The position numbers were made by a program, and so were the translations under genes. A DNA stretch of 64,000 bases. It comes from Alphaproteobacteria bacterium MarineAlpha5_Bin12 (GTDB lineage Bacteria; Pseudomonadota; Alphaproteobacteria; HIMB59; GCA-002718135). The notes under the pieces are model-generated. The model was not told the DNA's origin. It made no database searches and saw nothing but the letters and a program-made list of their open reading frames with translations. Location: contig PTKS01000007.1 of the NCBI GenBank assembly GCA_002937855.1, forward strand, positions 1-64,000. The letters are read 5' to 3'. Below, one piece after another: positions 38,659 through 49,531 of this stretch. Numbering within the stretch: the first letter of the stretch is position 1; every line of letters begins with the position of its first letter.

Positions 38659-39423
38659 CTAATCTAAATTTTGATGGTTTTTATAAATTATTTTTAGAAC
38701 AACTCTCTTAGTTGTTATTTTAAAAGAGATGGGTAATATAAGGCCTTCTGAAAATTCACCTGTTAATACAGTAATTTTTTTCAAGTCTTTTTTATTGTTG
38801 TCTTTCCAAACATTCTTATATTTCGAAATTTCTATATCATACTCAAAACCACTAATTGAAAAATCTTTATTTTTAAAGTTTTTTCTAACCCCATTTCCAG
38901 AGCTTATATTGTAAACCCTCCTTCCATCAAACACGTTTTTTATTAATCTACCATCGTTGTTAATAATAAGCTCTAAAGAAGCGCTTATAGGATCTGAGGT
39001 GTCAAATAAATTATAATAATTAATATAGGGGTCAATTTTTTGTTCTGGGTCTAAAGATAATTTAAACACCTTTTGGTTTGCAAAAAAAATCTTTATAACC
39101 TTTTTTTTCTTTTTAGTATCCCAAATGCTATAGTATTTTTCTGGTATAAAATTTGTTTTTTTTATTAATCCCTTTGAATAATATTCTCCATAGAAAGGAT
39201 ATATTTTAGATAAAAAATCAGAATTTTTTAAATTTATTTTAAATTCGTAGTTTTGCTCATTTAATTTAAACTCCCAAACCAAACTACCAAGAACAAGATT
39301 GTTCCATTTTATATCATAAACTGCTTCAACCGAATTTGCTTTCAAATTTGTTGAAAAAAAAAATATAAAAACAAAATAAAAATAATTTTTTTTAATTAAT
39401 TTCAAACTTTTGTATATTAACAT
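38659..39423 (-). CDS. DUF3108-like secreted protein
   Basis: AVYDIKWNNLVLGSLVWEFK...FYGEYYSKGLIKKTNFIPEKYYS. Confidence 0.75.
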   Translation of the reverse strand: MLIYKSLKLIKKNYFYFVFIFFFSTNLKANSVEAVYDIKWNNLVLGSLVWEFKLNEQNYEFKINLKNSDFLSKIYPFYGEYYSKGLIKKTNFIPEKYYSIWDTKKKKKVIKIFFANQKVFKLSLDPEQKIDPYINYYNLFDTSDPISASLELIINNDGRLIKNVFDGRRVYNISSGNGVRKNFKNKDFSISGFEYDIEISKYKNVWKDNNKKDLKKITVLTGEFSEGLILPISFKITTKRVVLKIIYKNHQNLD

Positions 39424-40801
39424 TTTTTTTCACCTTGTTTATATCAACCTTATTAATCAATTTTTTTTCATAATCAGTTTTTAAATAATCAAGATGACTG
39501 TCTAAACCAATATATATAAAATTTTTTGAAAAATTATCAGGTAAGCCATTTTTTATTTGAAAATGATTGCTTACAATGTTTGAGCTTGCTTTGGGAGTAT
39601 AAAAATTTAGATTATTGTTGCGCAAATAGTATGAAAGCAAAGAATAAACCATTCTATCTTCCACAACAATGTTTTGAATATTGTTATTTTTTGATTCTTC
39701 TAAAACACTATTTGAAAAACTATTGTAGCCCCTAAGTTGTTCAAACACTCTTATCTTATAATCACCAACTATTAAAAAAAACAGCAAAAAACCAACAAAC
39801 AAACTAAATAAATTATTAAACAGGATAATTTTAAACTTGTGGTTCTCTAAAAAAAATACCATTAAAATTGTTAACCCAACATATGAAACAGCTGCCCAAT
39901 TTCCATGGGCCCTAACCAAAAAACTCTCTATAATAATAATAATAAGTATTGGTACACTATAACAAGAAAAAAAAAGAATCCGACCTTCAAAACTTATAAA
40001 TTTTTTTAAATAAAGTAAAAAAAATACAAATATTATTGGGCCAAAAATAAATATTTGAGCAAACAAAAACTCAAAGAAATTTATATAATTTAGGCTTATT
40101 TTGTTTAATGACGCATTGTCATAAGTATGTAAAAAAGTGATCCAGCCATTTGATATATTCCAAAATATATTTGGACTAATAATTAGTAAAAATACAATAA
40201 ACGTAAAAAGGTTGTATTTGATATTTTTAAAAAAAATTTTTGAAAAACTTCTATCAAAAATTATATAAATACAGCTACATAAAAAGAAATATAGCATCGC
40301 ATATTTTGCAAGGAAACCAAAACCCAAAGAAACTCCAAGTATAAAACTTAATAAAATACTCGGCATATTGTTATTTTTTAAAAATAAATATAAACTTAAA
40401 GTCCAAAAAAATAGCAACAGCACATCAGTACTTATTATAAAAGATGAAAACGAAACCCCAGGCAACAAAAAGAAAGTCAATCCGCTAAGCACCGCTATTC
40501 TTTCATTAAACACCATCCTTGATAAAACATAAACCAAAAAAGAAGTGCCTAGATAAAATATAACTGAAATATATTTTAATGTATAAATAGCCTCACCAAA
40601 AATACTTGTAAAAAAATTTATTACATATGCTATTAATGGAGGTTTTGAAAAATACCCCATAGCAAAATTGTTTGACCACACCCAATATTGTGCTTCATCA
40701 CCATGAAGCCCTAGTTTAGAGAAGTAAATGGAGATTATTTTAAATAATAAAAAAAGAAAACTAAGAATAAGTAGGGCTTTTATGTCTTTGTTTTGTTCCA
40801 T
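39392..40801 (-). CDS. ArnT/PMT-like (GT39/83) membrane glycosyltransferase
   Basis: LHGDEAQYWVWSNNFAMGYFSKPPLIAYVI plus many TM helices. Confidence 0.85.
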   Translation of the reverse strand: MEQNKDIKALLILSFLFLLFKIISIYFSKLGLHGDEAQYWVWSNNFAMGYFSKPPLIAYVINFFTSIFGEAIYTLKYISVIFYLGTSFLVYVLSRMVFNERIAVLSGLTFFLLPGVSFSSFIISTDVLLLFFWTLSLYLFLKNNNMPSILLSFILGVSLGFGFLAKYAMLYFFLCSCIYIIFDRSFSKIFFKNIKYNLFTFIVFLLIISPNIFWNISNGWITFLHTYDNASLNKISLNYINFFEFLFAQIFIFGPIIFVFFLLYLKKFISFEGRILFFSCYSVPILIIIIIESFLVRAHGNWAAVSYVGLTILMVFFLENHKFKIILFNNLFSLFVGFLLFFLIVGDYKIRVFEQLRGYNSFSNSVLEESKNNNIQNIVVEDRMVYSLLSYYLRNNNLNFYTPKASSNIVSNHFQIKNGLPDNFSKNFIYIGLDSHLDYLKTDYEKKLINKVDINKVKKNVNIQKFEIN

Positions 40802-41460
40802 TTTTCAAAATAATAATAAACAATAAATAAAATAAAGTTGACTATAACAAATGACATAAGAACGTCGCTTAAAAAATGACCCCCAGCACCAATTCTTACA
40901 AACCCTATAAGCAAACCAGCTACAATACTAATATAAAAATATTTAATTTTTTTTGTTATAAAATATAGACAGGCTATAAAAAAACCAACACTGGAGTCAC
41001 CAGAAACAAAAGAACAATTATCAATACACTCAGAAGAGTATTCTATCCATGAGCTAAACTCTTTATCTCCCCCAAACTCTACTGTGTCAACAGGTCTGGC
41101 TCGTCCTAAATTGTTTTTAAGAACATAACTTATAACAAAGGAAATTATGACTGTTGATAGCCAAATGTATCCTATGTCTTTATAATTAAAATCATATTGG
41201 TAAAACTTGTTTTTTGTATACGTAAAAAATTTTATTAATATCGGAAAAAAAAGAAGAAAGATTATTATAAGAGGCATAAATATATCTCTAATAATAAATT
41301 CATAGAAATAAACCCAGCTAACTAGATAATGTTGAACCACAAATTGATTTTCGCCTCTATAAAAAAAACTTGAAAACAATATGTCTAAAGTAGGAAAAAT
41401 TGCTAAAATCATGCTCAATAAAAAAAATAAAAAAAACAAATTTTTTATTTCTTTAAACAT
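40780..41460 (-). CDS. PAP2-family phosphatase
   Basis: NLGRARPVD...CSFVSGDSSVGFF...VRIGAGGHFLSDVLMS: KxxxxxxRP/SGH/RxxxxxHxxxD-like motifs. Confidence 0.85.
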   Translation of the reverse strand: MFKEIKNLFFLFFLLSMILAIFPTLDILFSSFFYRGENQFVVQHYLVSWVYFYEFIIRDIFMPLIIIFLLFFPILIKFFTYTKNKFYQYDFNYKDIGYIWLSTVIISFVISYVLKNNLGRARPVDTVEFGGDKEFSSWIEYSSECIDNCSFVSGDSSVGFFIACLYFITKKIKYFYISIVAGLLIGFVRIGAGGHFLSDVLMSFVIVNFILFIVYYYFEKWNKTKT

Positions 41461-41496
41461 AGTGTGAATTAATAATTTATTGAAAAAAAATCAATT

Positions 41497-42804
41497 CTAA
41501 AGTATGAATTTTGACAAATCTTGACCTTTAATTATGTCACCAACGTGTTTATCTACATAAGCTTCATCTATTAGGACCTCTTGTGATTGCATATCAGAAG
41601 CCGAAAAACTCAAATCTTCTAGAAGCTTTTCCATTATTGTGTGCAATCTTCTAGCGCCAATATTTTCAACATTTTTGTTTGTTTCCGCAGCTAAATTTGC
41701 AAGCTTTGCTATCCCCTTTTCACTAAATTTTAAGCTTATCTTCTCAGTTTTTATAAGAGCGGTGTACTGTTTTATTAGACTATTTTCAGGTTCTTTAAGT
41801 ATCCTTTTGAAATCCTCTTCTTCTAGGCTTTCTAATTCTACTCTAATCGGAAGTCTTCCTTGGAGTTCGGGCAACATATCTGATGGTTTTGATAAATGAA
41901 AAGCCCCAGAAGCTATAAAAAGAATATAGTCAGTTTTTACAGTACCGTGTTTTGTGGCCACAGTTGTCCCTTCAATTAAAGGAAGCAAATCTCTTTGAAC
42001 ACCCTCTCTCGAAACATCTGCACCACCCCTATCACTTCTTGAAGTAATTTTATCTATCTCATCTAAAAAAACAATCCCATTCTGCTCAACATCATTTATT
42101 GATTCTTTTATAATATTATCTTGATCCAATAATTTTTCTGTTTCTTGAGCCATTAAAAAATTATAAGAATCCTTCACAGCCATCTTTTTCTTTTTTTTAG
42201 GCATTGAAAATGATTTTCCCAACATGTCGCTTAAATTAATCATTCCTACCTGAGAACCAGGCATTCCCGGAATGTCCATAGTTGGCATTCCTGGATTTGT
42301 AGGAACTTCAATTTCAATATCTTTATTATTCAACTCTCCTGATCTAAGCTTTACTCTAAATTTCTCTCTGGTTTCACTACTTGCATTATCACCCACTAAT
42401 GCGTCCAAAACTTTCTCTTCAGCATTTTTTTCTGCTCTAGCTCTAACAGCTTTACCCATTTTTTCTTTTGTCTTTGTAATTGCTATTTCTACAAGATCTC
42501 TAACAATTTGCTCGACATCTCTTCCAACATACCCAACCTCTGTAAACTTTGTTGCCTCTACTTTTACAAAAGGAGCATCTGCTAGTTTTGCAAGTCTTCT
42601 AGATATTTCTGTTTTACCACAACCAGTAGGGCCAATCATTAGTATGTTCTTTGGAATAATTTCATCCTTAATAGAACCAGATATATTTTTTCTTCTCCAT
42701 CTGTTTCTTAACGCTATTGCCACAGATTTTTTTGCACTGTTTTGACCAATTATAAACTTATCTAGTTCTGAAACTATTTCTCTTGGACTAAAGTAAGAGC
42801 TCAT
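41497..42804 (-). CDS. hslU: HslU ATPase (start at [11 protein letters not shown])
   Basis: [64 protein letters not shown]. Confidence 0.98.
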   Translation of the reverse strand: MSSYFSPREIVSELDKFIIGQNSAKKSVAIALRNRWRRKNISGSIKDEIIPKNILMIGPTGCGKTEISRRLAKLADAPFVKVEATKFTEVGYVGRDVEQIVRDLVEIAITKTKEKMGKAVRARAEKNAEEKVLDALVGDNASSETREKFRVKLRSGELNNKDIEIEVPTNPGMPTMDIPGMPGSQVGMINLSDMLGKSFSMPKKKKKMAVKDSYNFLMAQETEKLLDQDNIIKESINDVEQNGIVFLDEIDKITSRSDRGGADVSREGVQRDLLPLIEGTTVATKHGTVKTDYILFIASGAFHLSKPSDMLPELQGRLPIRVELESLEEEDFKRILKEPENSLIKQYTALIKTEKISLKFSEKGIAKLANLAAETNKNVENIGARRLHTIMEKLLEDLSFSASDMQSQEVLIDEAYVDKHVGDIIKGQDLSKFIL

Positions 42805-42806
42805 TA

Positions 42807-43355
42807 TTATAAATCTATTTTTTCTATTACAATGTTGTGATTTGTATAAACACAAATATCAGCGGCTATATCCAAAGCTTTTTTAGCTATTTCACTCGCA
42901 CTTAAACTTTTATTTTCTATAAGAGCCTTAGCCGCGCTAATCGCATATGGGCCTCCTGACCCAATACCCAATATTCCATCATCTGATTCAATAACATCAC
43001 CAGTTCCAGATAACAGCAAACTTATATTCTTATCCGCGACTATCATCATTGCCTCTAATCTTCTCAAATAACGATCAGTTCTCCAATCTTTAGCAAGCTC
43101 AACACATGACCTTTGAAGTTGTCCTGGATGTTTTTCTAGTTTTGATTCTAATCTTTCAAATAAAGCAAAAGCATCTGCTGTAGATCCGGCAAAACCAGCT
43201 ATTACTGATTGATCTTTTCCCAATCTTCTAACTTTTTTCACTTTTGATTTTATGACTGTTGGCCCCATAGAGGCCTGCCCATCTCCAGCTATGACAATCT
43301 CGCCACCTCTTCGAATTCCTATAATTGTAGTAGATTTTATATTATTATTTTCCAT
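42807..43355 (-). CDS. hslV: HslV peptidase (start at [16 protein letters not shown])
   Basis: [37 protein letters not shown]. Confidence 0.97.
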   Translation of the reverse strand: MENNNIKSTTIIGIRRGGEIVIAGDGQASMGPTVIKSKVKKVRRLGKDQSVIAGFAGSTADAFALFERLESKLEKHPGQLQRSCVELAKDWRTDRYLRRLEAMMIVADKNISLLLSGTGDVIESDDGILGIGSGGPYAISAAKALIENKSLSASEIAKKALDIAADICVYTNHNIVIEKIDL

Positions 43356-43437
43356 ATATTTATCAAATGGCAATTATTTTTCTTTTTTCAACCTAATTTT
43401 ATAGAATTAATTCATTCAAACTGGTAATTACCTCAAA

Positions 43438-44025
43438 ATGAGAAAACAAAGCTTAAAAAGATCTACAAAAGAGACAACTATTAATTGTTCAGTTAATATT
43501 GATGGCACTGGAAAAAACTCAATTTCTACAAAAATTGGCTTTTTTGATCACATGTTGGAAATTTTTTCTAATCATAGCTTAATTGATCTAAAATTAAACG
43601 CAAAGGGTGATGTGGGAGTCGACCTTCATCACACAGTTGAAGATTGTGGTTTAGTTCTAGGAGAGTCAATTAACAAAGCATTAAAAGATAAAAAAGGCAT
43701 AAGAAGATATGGTTTTTTTTACGTTCCTATGGACGAGTGCCTTACTAGATCTGTAATAGATTTTTCTGGAAGATCAGAATTGGTTTGGAGTGTGAAACTC
43801 GGTTTAAAAAAATTAGGAGAAATGGACACCGAATTATTTGAAGAGTTTTTTAAATCATTTGCAAAAGCATCAAATTCCAATCTTCATATAACAAACATTT
43901 ATGGAAAAAATAATCACCATATTATCGAATCTTGCTTTAAGGCATTTGCAAAAAGTGTGCGAATGGCTATTGAAATAGACAAAAAAATAAAAAACAAAAT
44001 ACCTTCTTCAAAAGGTATATTATAA
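43438..44025 (+). CDS. hisB: Imidazoleglycerol-phosphate dehydratase
   Basis: GFFDHMLEIFSNHS, GDVGVDLHHTVEDCGLVLG. Confidence 0.97.
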   Translation: MRKQSLKRSTKETTINCSVNIDGTGKNSISTKIGFFDHMLEIFSNHSLIDLKLNAKGDVGVDLHHTVEDCGLVLGESINKALKDKKGIRRYGFFYVPMDECLTRSVIDFSGRSELVWSVKLGLKKLGEMDTELFEEFFKSFAKASNSNLHITNIYGKNNHHIIESCFKAFAKSVRMAIEIDKKIKNKIPSSKGIL

Positions 44026-44034
44026 TATAGCGGT

Positions 44035-44673
44035 ATGAAAAAAAAAGTTGTTATTGTAGACTACGGTCTTGGCAATATCCAATCAGCTATTAACTCGGTT
44101 AAAAAAGCTTTATCTTCTGAAAATAGTAACAACAATATTGTTGAGAAAACCAGTGATTACAAATTTATCAAAGACGCCTCACACATTATTTTGCCAGGGC
44201 AAGGAGCATTTGAGTCATGTATTAAGGGACTTCAAAAACTTGATGGTATGATAGATGAATTACAAAACCAGGTTTTAATTAAGAAAAAACCAATATTTGG
44301 CATTTGTGTAGGAATGCAGCTTTTTGCTACAAAAAGTTTTGAAAACGGAGAACATAACGGACTTAATTGGATAAAAGGAAATATCATAAAAATACAGTCT
44401 AAAAAAAATGTTCTACCTCATATGGGGTGGAATAAATTAAATAATATAAAACAACATGCAATTTTGTCAGGCGTTGAAAACGAACACTTTTATTTTGTAC
44501 ACAGTTATTATTTTATGACCCAAAAAGAAGAAAATATTCTGGCCTATACAGATTATGACACGAACTTTCCATCTATAGTTAATGAAAAAAATATTTTTGG
44601 AACTCAGTTCCACCCAGAAAAAAGCTCAAAAGCTGGAATAAAACTTTTATCTAACTTTTTATTATTAAATTAA
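44035..44673 (+). CDS. hisH: Imidazole glycerol phosphate synthase subunit HisH
   Basis: VIVDYGLGNIQSA, PIFGICVGMQLFA, GTQFHPEKSS. Confidence 0.96.
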   Translation: MKKKVVIVDYGLGNIQSAINSVKKALSSENSNNNIVEKTSDYKFIKDASHIILPGQGAFESCIKGLQKLDGMIDELQNQVLIKKKPIFGICVGMQLFATKSFENGEHNGLNWIKGNIIKIQSKKNVLPHMGWNKLNNIKQHAILSGVENEHFYFVHSYYFMTQKEENILAYTDYDTNFPSIVNEKNIFGTQFHPEKSSKAGIKLLSNFLLLN

Positions 44674-44674
44674 A

Positions 44675-45403
44675 ATGGACATAATACCAGCAATAGATTT
44701 AAAAAACAAAAAGTGCGTCAGGCTTTATAAGGGTAAATATGAAAAATCAGTAACTTATAATGAAGACCCTATTCAACAAGCAAAAGAATTTGAAAAGATG
44801 GGTTTTAAAAAAATACATATAATTGATATTGATGCTGCAACTAACAATCCAAGCAAAAATAAAGATGTAATAACTCAAATTAAAAATAAAATATCAATGG
44901 AAATCCAATTAGGTGGTGGAATTAGAAGCAATGATCAGATCAAGTTTTGGTTCGAAAGAGGTATTGATAATCTAATAATTGGATCAATGGCCACAGAACA
45001 ACCAAAGATATTGACAGAAAGTATTAATGAGTTCCCAAATAAGATATTGGTAGCCATTGACGATAAAAATGATATGCCAATGATAGCGGGGTGGTCAAAA
45101 GAATCTAATATGGATAAGACAAGTCTTATAAAATTTTATGATGAAAAAAAAATAAAAGGATATGTTTTTACAGATGTAAACAGAGACGGCACACTTCTGG
45201 GTTTAAATATTGAAAAAATAAAAATATTTGTCAACAAAACTAAACACAATGTAATTGTTGGTGGGGGTGTTAAGGATATGCAAGATATTAATGGGCTGAA
45301 ATTATTGAAAATTAAAAATATAGAAGGAGTTATAGTTGGTAAAGCTTATTATAACCAAACAATTGATTTAAGTAAAATTTTTACAAATAAACAAGATGCT
45401 TAA
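44675..45403 (+). CDS. hisA: ProFAR isomerase HisA
   Basis: IIPAIDLKNKKCVRLYKG, LGGGIRSN, DVNRDGTLLGLN. Confidence 0.96.
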   Translation: MDIIPAIDLKNKKCVRLYKGKYEKSVTYNEDPIQQAKEFEKMGFKKIHIIDIDAATNNPSKNKDVITQIKNKISMEIQLGGGIRSNDQIKFWFERGIDNLIIGSMATEQPKILTESINEFPNKILVAIDDKNDMPMIAGWSKESNMDKTSLIKFYDEKKIKGYVFTDVNRDGTLLGLNIEKIKIFVNKTKHNVIVGGGVKDMQDINGLKLLKIKNIEGVIVGKAYYNQTIDLSKIFTNKQDA

Positions 45404-46154
45404 AAAAAGATTAATACCATGTCTTGATGTAAAAAATGGACGCGTTGTAAAAGGTATTAATTTTGTTAATTTAACAGATGCTGGTAACCCAGTAGAACAA
45501 GCAAAAATATATAATGATGCGGGTGCAGATGAAATTTGTTTCTTGGACATAGCGGCGTCTGTAGAAAATAAAGAAACTATTATTGATGTAATAAAAAAAA
45601 CTGCCGCAGAAATTTTTATACCTCTCACAGTAGGTGGTGGAATTAAATCTACAGATGATATTAGAAAAATTTTATTAGCCGGGGCAGATAAAGTTTCTAT
45701 AAACACTTCAGGTATTTATAATCCTGATTTGATAAAAGAATCCTCAAAAAAATTTGGAAACCAATGTATAGTAGTTGCTATAGATGTAAAAAAACAAGAA
45801 GATGGTTCTTGGAAGGTTTATTCACACGGCGGTACAAAAAAAACAAATATTGATGTTTTGGATTGGGCGACAAAGGTAGAAAGCTATGGAGCAGGAGAAC
45901 TTTTAATCACATCAATGGATAGAGACGGCACAAAAATAGGCTTTGATAATTCGCTTTTAAAAACTATTTCATCAAAAGTTAATATTCCAATTATAGCAAG
46001 TGGAGGTGCTGGAAAGTTAGAGCATTTTCGAGATGCAATAATTAAAGGAGGTTGCAGCGCTGTTTTAGCAGCATCAGTCTTTCATTTTGGTGAATTGAAG
46101 ATATCAGATATTAAAGAATATCTAGTTGAAAACAACATTCCTATGAGGATATAG
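45396..46154 (+). CDS. hisF: Imidazole glycerol phosphate synthase subunit HisF
   Basis: KRLIPCLDVKNGRVVKGINFVNL, GADEICFLDIAAS, ITSMDRDGTK. Confidence 0.98.
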   Translation: MLKKRLIPCLDVKNGRVVKGINFVNLTDAGNPVEQAKIYNDAGADEICFLDIAASVENKETIIDVIKKTAAEIFIPLTVGGGIKSTDDIRKILLAGADKVSINTSGIYNPDLIKESSKKFGNQCIVVAIDVKKQEDGSWKVYSHGGTKKTNIDVLDWATKVESYGAGELLITSMDRDGTKIGFDNSLLKTISSKVNIPIIASGGAGKLEHFRDAIIKGGCSAVLAASVFHFGELKISDIKEYLVENNIPMRI

Positions 46155-46160
46155 TTAAGC

Positions 46161-46463
46161 ATGATTCAAAAAAACAATAATTTTGAAATATTGGACAAAA
46201 TCTATTCCATTATTAATGATAGAAAAAAAAATAGAAAGAAAAACTCCTATACCTATACATTGATGAAAAGAGGAAATAAACAAATTGCTCAAAAAGTAAT
46301 GGAGGAGTCATCAGAATTAATAATTGATTTTTTAAAAGGATCAAAAAAGAGAACAATTGAAGAAGCGGCAGATCTTATTTTTCATCTATTAATCCTACTT
46401 AACAAAAAAAACATCTTACCAAAAGATCTGGCAAAAGAACTAAAGTCCAGATATAAAAAATGA
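46161..46463 (+). CDS. hisE: Phosphoribosyl-ATP pyrophosphatase
   Basis: QKVMEESSELIIDFLK, EEAADLIFHLLILL; follows hisF. Confidence 0.92.
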   Translation: MIQKNNNFEILDKIYSIINDRKKNRKKNSYTYTLMKRGNKQIAQKVMEESSELIIDFLKGSKKRTIEEAADLIFHLLILLNKKNILPKDLAKELKSRYKK

Positions 46464-46822
46464 TGAGCTATGATAATGAAAATATATTTTCAAAAATATT
46501 AAAAGGAGAAATTCCTTGTGATAAAGTATATGAAGATGAAAATGTATTATGCTTTAAAGATATTAATCCAATTGCAAAAATTCACGTTTTAATTATTCCT
46601 AAAGATAAATATATATCTTTTAATGATTTTGTTGCTAACGCTAGTTCAGAAAAAATTTCTTATTTTTTTAAAACAGTAGAAAAAATTGCAAAAAAATTAA
46701 ATGTTGTTGATAGTGGTTATAGAATTATAACAAATCACGGCATGGATGCTAATCAAGAGGTTCCACACTTTCATTTACACTTACTAGGAAAAGAAAATTT
46801 AGGGGGTATAAAATATCAATAA
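46460..46822 (+). CDS. HIT-family (HinT-like) protein
   Basis: IFSKILKGEIPCDKVYEDENVLCFKDINP, QEVPHFHLHLLG. Confidence 0.96.
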   Translation: MMSYDNENIFSKILKGEIPCDKVYEDENVLCFKDINPIAKIHVLIIPKDKYISFNDFVANASSEKISYFFKTVEKIAKKLNVVDSGYRIITNHGMDANQEVPHFHLHLLGKENLGGIKYQ

Positions 46823-46823
46823 G

Positions 46824-47408
46824 CTATTGGGCTTCTTTTATGATAATATGGTTTGATATTTTTTTAACACCTTTTATTTTTTTTATAACTCCAATTACAG
46901 ATTCACTTTCATTTGAATTAGGCGCAACTCCCATAATATGAACCTCCCCATTTATTGTTTCAAAATTATAAGTCAGCGCACTAAACCCTAAATTAGCAAG
47001 TGTTTTTGCTCTTACTTGAGAAGATATCCAGAGGTCTGAAGTGTACTGTTTAATATTTTGTTTATCTCCAACATCTATTTCATTTATAACTTCTTTAACA
47101 CCACTAACTTCCCAAACCAACTTAACAGCTTCAATCCTTATTTCTTGGCTATCAACTATACCAGTTAAAAGAACAGTACCGACTCTTACTGTAGTATCTA
47201 CATCTAAAAATATTCCACTTTTTGATTTAGCAAATTTTTCTGCAATCTTGATTTTAATTGCGGTATCATCAACGGCTTCGCCAACTGTTCTGTCACCTTC
47301 AGCTACTACTGCGCCTGCAGATGTAGTGGTCACAATTGCCCCCATTGGAGAACAAGAAGACAGGATAAGCTGTAGCAAAACTATAAAACTAATTAAATAT
47401 TTAAACAT
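46824..47408 (-). CDS. BON-domain periplasmic lipoprotein
   Basis: Lipobox LSSCSP; two BON-like repeats (DDTAIKIKIAEKF...VRVGTVLLTGIVDSQ). Confidence 0.85.
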   Translation of the reverse strand: MFKYLISFIVLLQLILSSCSPMGAIVTTTSAGAVVAEGDRTVGEAVDDTAIKIKIAEKFAKSKSGIFLDVDTTVRVGTVLLTGIVDSQEIRIEAVKLVWEVSGVKEVINEIDVGDKQNIKQYTSDLWISSQVRAKTLANLGFSALTYNFETINGEVHIMGVAPNSNESESVIGVIKKIKGVKKISNHIIIKEAQ

Positions 47409-48261
47409 CTTTATTTTTTATTTTTTTTAGAGCCACTTTGTATAGTTCATTTTTAGATAATTCTGTTAATTTATGAACTATTTTTACGCTTTCAGTCAAA
47501 CTAAATTTTACAGCAATTCTATCTAAGGATTCAATTACCTTTTTATCAACATTATTGCTTTTTTTACCCCCTCCCTCTAAAATGATGACAAATTCTCCCT
47601 TTATTTTAAAATCTTTATTTTTCACAATTTCTGTGATCTTATCAGAATTTGTTCTTAAAATTTGTTCATTTATTTTTGTTAATTCTTTGCAAATAGCAAC
47701 TTTTCTATTTTTAAATATTTTCTCAATTAGCTTAAGGTTATCAACTAATTTGTGAGCTGAAGTTAAGAAAATCAGAGCTCCTTTATTATCCTTACAACTT
47801 TCAAGTAGTAGTAATGCTTGATTTCTTTTTTTCGGAATAAATCCAAAAAAAGAAAAGATATTATTTGGTATTCCAGAAAGTTGAAGGGATGAAATTATAC
47901 TTGATGCTCCAGGAACAGAGGTTATAAAAATATTTTCTTTTATACAATGTTGAATTAGCTTAAATCCAGGATCTGATATCATAGGTGAACCAGCATCTGA
48001 AATTAGAGAAATTATAGAATTTTTAAGATTCTTTGAAATTTTTCGAATAACATCAACTTCATTATAGTCATGTATAGAGATTAATTTTTTCTTAATTTTC
48101 AATTCATTTAATAATTTGAGAGAATGTCGGGGATTTTCACATAAAATTAAATTTGAATGTTTAAGAATATCTACTGCTCTAAAAGATATATCTTGCAAAT
48201 TTCCTATAGGTGTAGCAACTATATATAATCCTTTTTTAATAGGATTTTGTTTAGTTTTCAT
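47401..48261 (-). CDS. rsmI: 16S rRNA 2'-O-methyltransferase RsmI
   Basis: GLYIVATPIGNLQDISFRAVDIL; start MKTKQNPIKKG at 48261 (ORF track extends upstream spuriously to 48459). Confidence 0.95.
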   Translation of the reverse strand: MKTKQNPIKKGLYIVATPIGNLQDISFRAVDILKHSNLILCENPRHSLKLLNELKIKKKLISIHDYNEVDVIRKISKNLKNSIISLISDAGSPMISDPGFKLIQHCIKENIFITSVPGASSIISSLQLSGIPNNIFSFFGFIPKKRNQALLLLESCKDNKGALIFLTSAHKLVDNLKLIEKIFKNRKVAICKELTKINEQILRTNSDKITEIVKNKDFKIKGEFVIILEGGGKKSNNVDKKVIESLDRIAVKFSLTESVKIVHKLTELSKNELYKVALKKIKNKDV

Positions 48262-48262
48262 A

Positions 48263-49531
48263 ATGATTAATAATATATTAATATTTGTTTTTTGTTTATT
48301 CATTTTTTCTTGTTCAATGGAAACTGTAAATAAATTTGTTGAAAACAATAATAAGAAAGCTAATATTGAAGAACTTCCAAAAAAAACAACAATTGAAAAC
48401 ACTAATAATGAAACTAACAGTGACAGTAATTTAGCAAATATTGACATTATAAATGTCATTGAAGTTGTGCTGCCTAGTAAAAATGAAAATAATTATATAG
48501 CTGATAGTTTTGTTAATTCTCTTGAAATAGCTGTATATGATTTACAAAACGAATCTTTAAATTTTAATGTAAGAAGGTATTCTTCAGATGAGGAGTTAAA
48601 TAAAATTTTTTCTGAGAATTCTAAAAGTGGAAAAATCTTTATAGGCCCCCTAACATCTTCAGACACGGAAATTATAAAAAAATATTGTAATAAAAATATA
48701 TTAATATTTTCATTTGCTTCTGATAGAAGTTTAGGAAAAGATTGTGTTTTTTTATTTAATTTTTTTATTGAGGATGATTTAAATGCTATTTTTACATATT
48801 TAAATGAAAAAAGTAAAATTGCTCTTCTTTATCCAAATAATAAATACGGAAATTATGTAAATTCAATAATTGATAATTATTCGAAAATAAATGAATCTAC
48901 ATTGATTTACAAAATACCATATAATGAAGACTTGTCTGACATAAGAGAAATTATTAAACAATTAGGGAAATATGATTTTAGAAAAAAAGAACTTGAAAGA
49001 CAGATAAGTTTGTTAGAATCAAAAAAGGATGAAGTATCTCTTGCCTCATTGAAAAAGTTAAAAAGATTTGAAACCATTGGGGAATTAGACTTTACTCATC
49101 TGATAATAAGTGATGGAAATATTAGGATTTTAGAATTAGCGCCGCTTCTCCCTTTTTATGACATAGACCCAAATAGAATAAAATTTATTGGAACAGGTCT
49201 GTGGGATGAAAAAAGTTTTTTTGATGAGCCATCTCTTCAAGGTGCAATTTTTCCCGGAACGGAGTTCAATAAAAGAAAAGAATTTGAAAAAAAATATATG
49301 GATCTTTTTTTACTTCCACCACCTAGAACATCTACTATTATATATGATGTTTCCTCTTTAATTAATTATCTTACAGTTAATTATGAAAATTTTAATCAAA
49401 TTAATGTCTTTCTAAACAATAACAACAAATTTGTTGGTTTGGATGGAAGATTTTCAATAGAAAATAATTTAATTAAAAGGGAACTTTCAATACTTAAAAT
49501 TCAAGATGGAAAAGCTGAGCCTACTATGTAA
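48263..49531 (+). CDS. LppC/LpoA-like lipoprotein (penicillin-binding protein activator family)
   Basis: MINNILIFVFCLFIFSCS lipobox; IFIGPLTSSDTEIIKKYC, IALLYPNNKYGNYV periplasmic-binding fold; next to rsmI as in other proteobacteria. Confidence 0.8.
   Translation: MINNILIFVFCLFIFSCSMETVNKFVENNNKKANIEELPKKTTIENTNNETNSDSNLANIDIINVIEVVLPSKNENNYIADSFVNSLEIAVYDLQNESLNFNVRRYSSDEELNKIFSENSKSGKIFIGPLTSSDTEIIKKYCNKNILIFSFASDRSLGKDCVFLFNFFIEDDLNAIFTYLNEKSKIALLYPNNKYGNYVNSIIDNYSKINESTLIYKIPYNEDLSDIREIIKQLGKYDFRKKELERQISLLESKKDEVSLASLKKLKRFETIGELDFTHLIISDGNIRILELAPLLPFYDIDPNRIKFIGTGLWDEKSFFDEPSLQGAIFPGTEFNKRKEFEKKYMDLFLLPPPRTSTIIYDVSSLINYLTVNYENFNQINVFLNNNNKFVGLDGRFSIENNLIKRELSILKIQDGKAEPTM

Noticed and set aside
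42272-42745. 157-aa + strand ORF opposite hslU
   Set aside because: Antisense shadow of a highly conserved gene; no family resemblance.
47041-47430. 129-aa + strand ORF opposite the BON-domain gene
   Set aside because: Antisense shadow; no recognisable domain.
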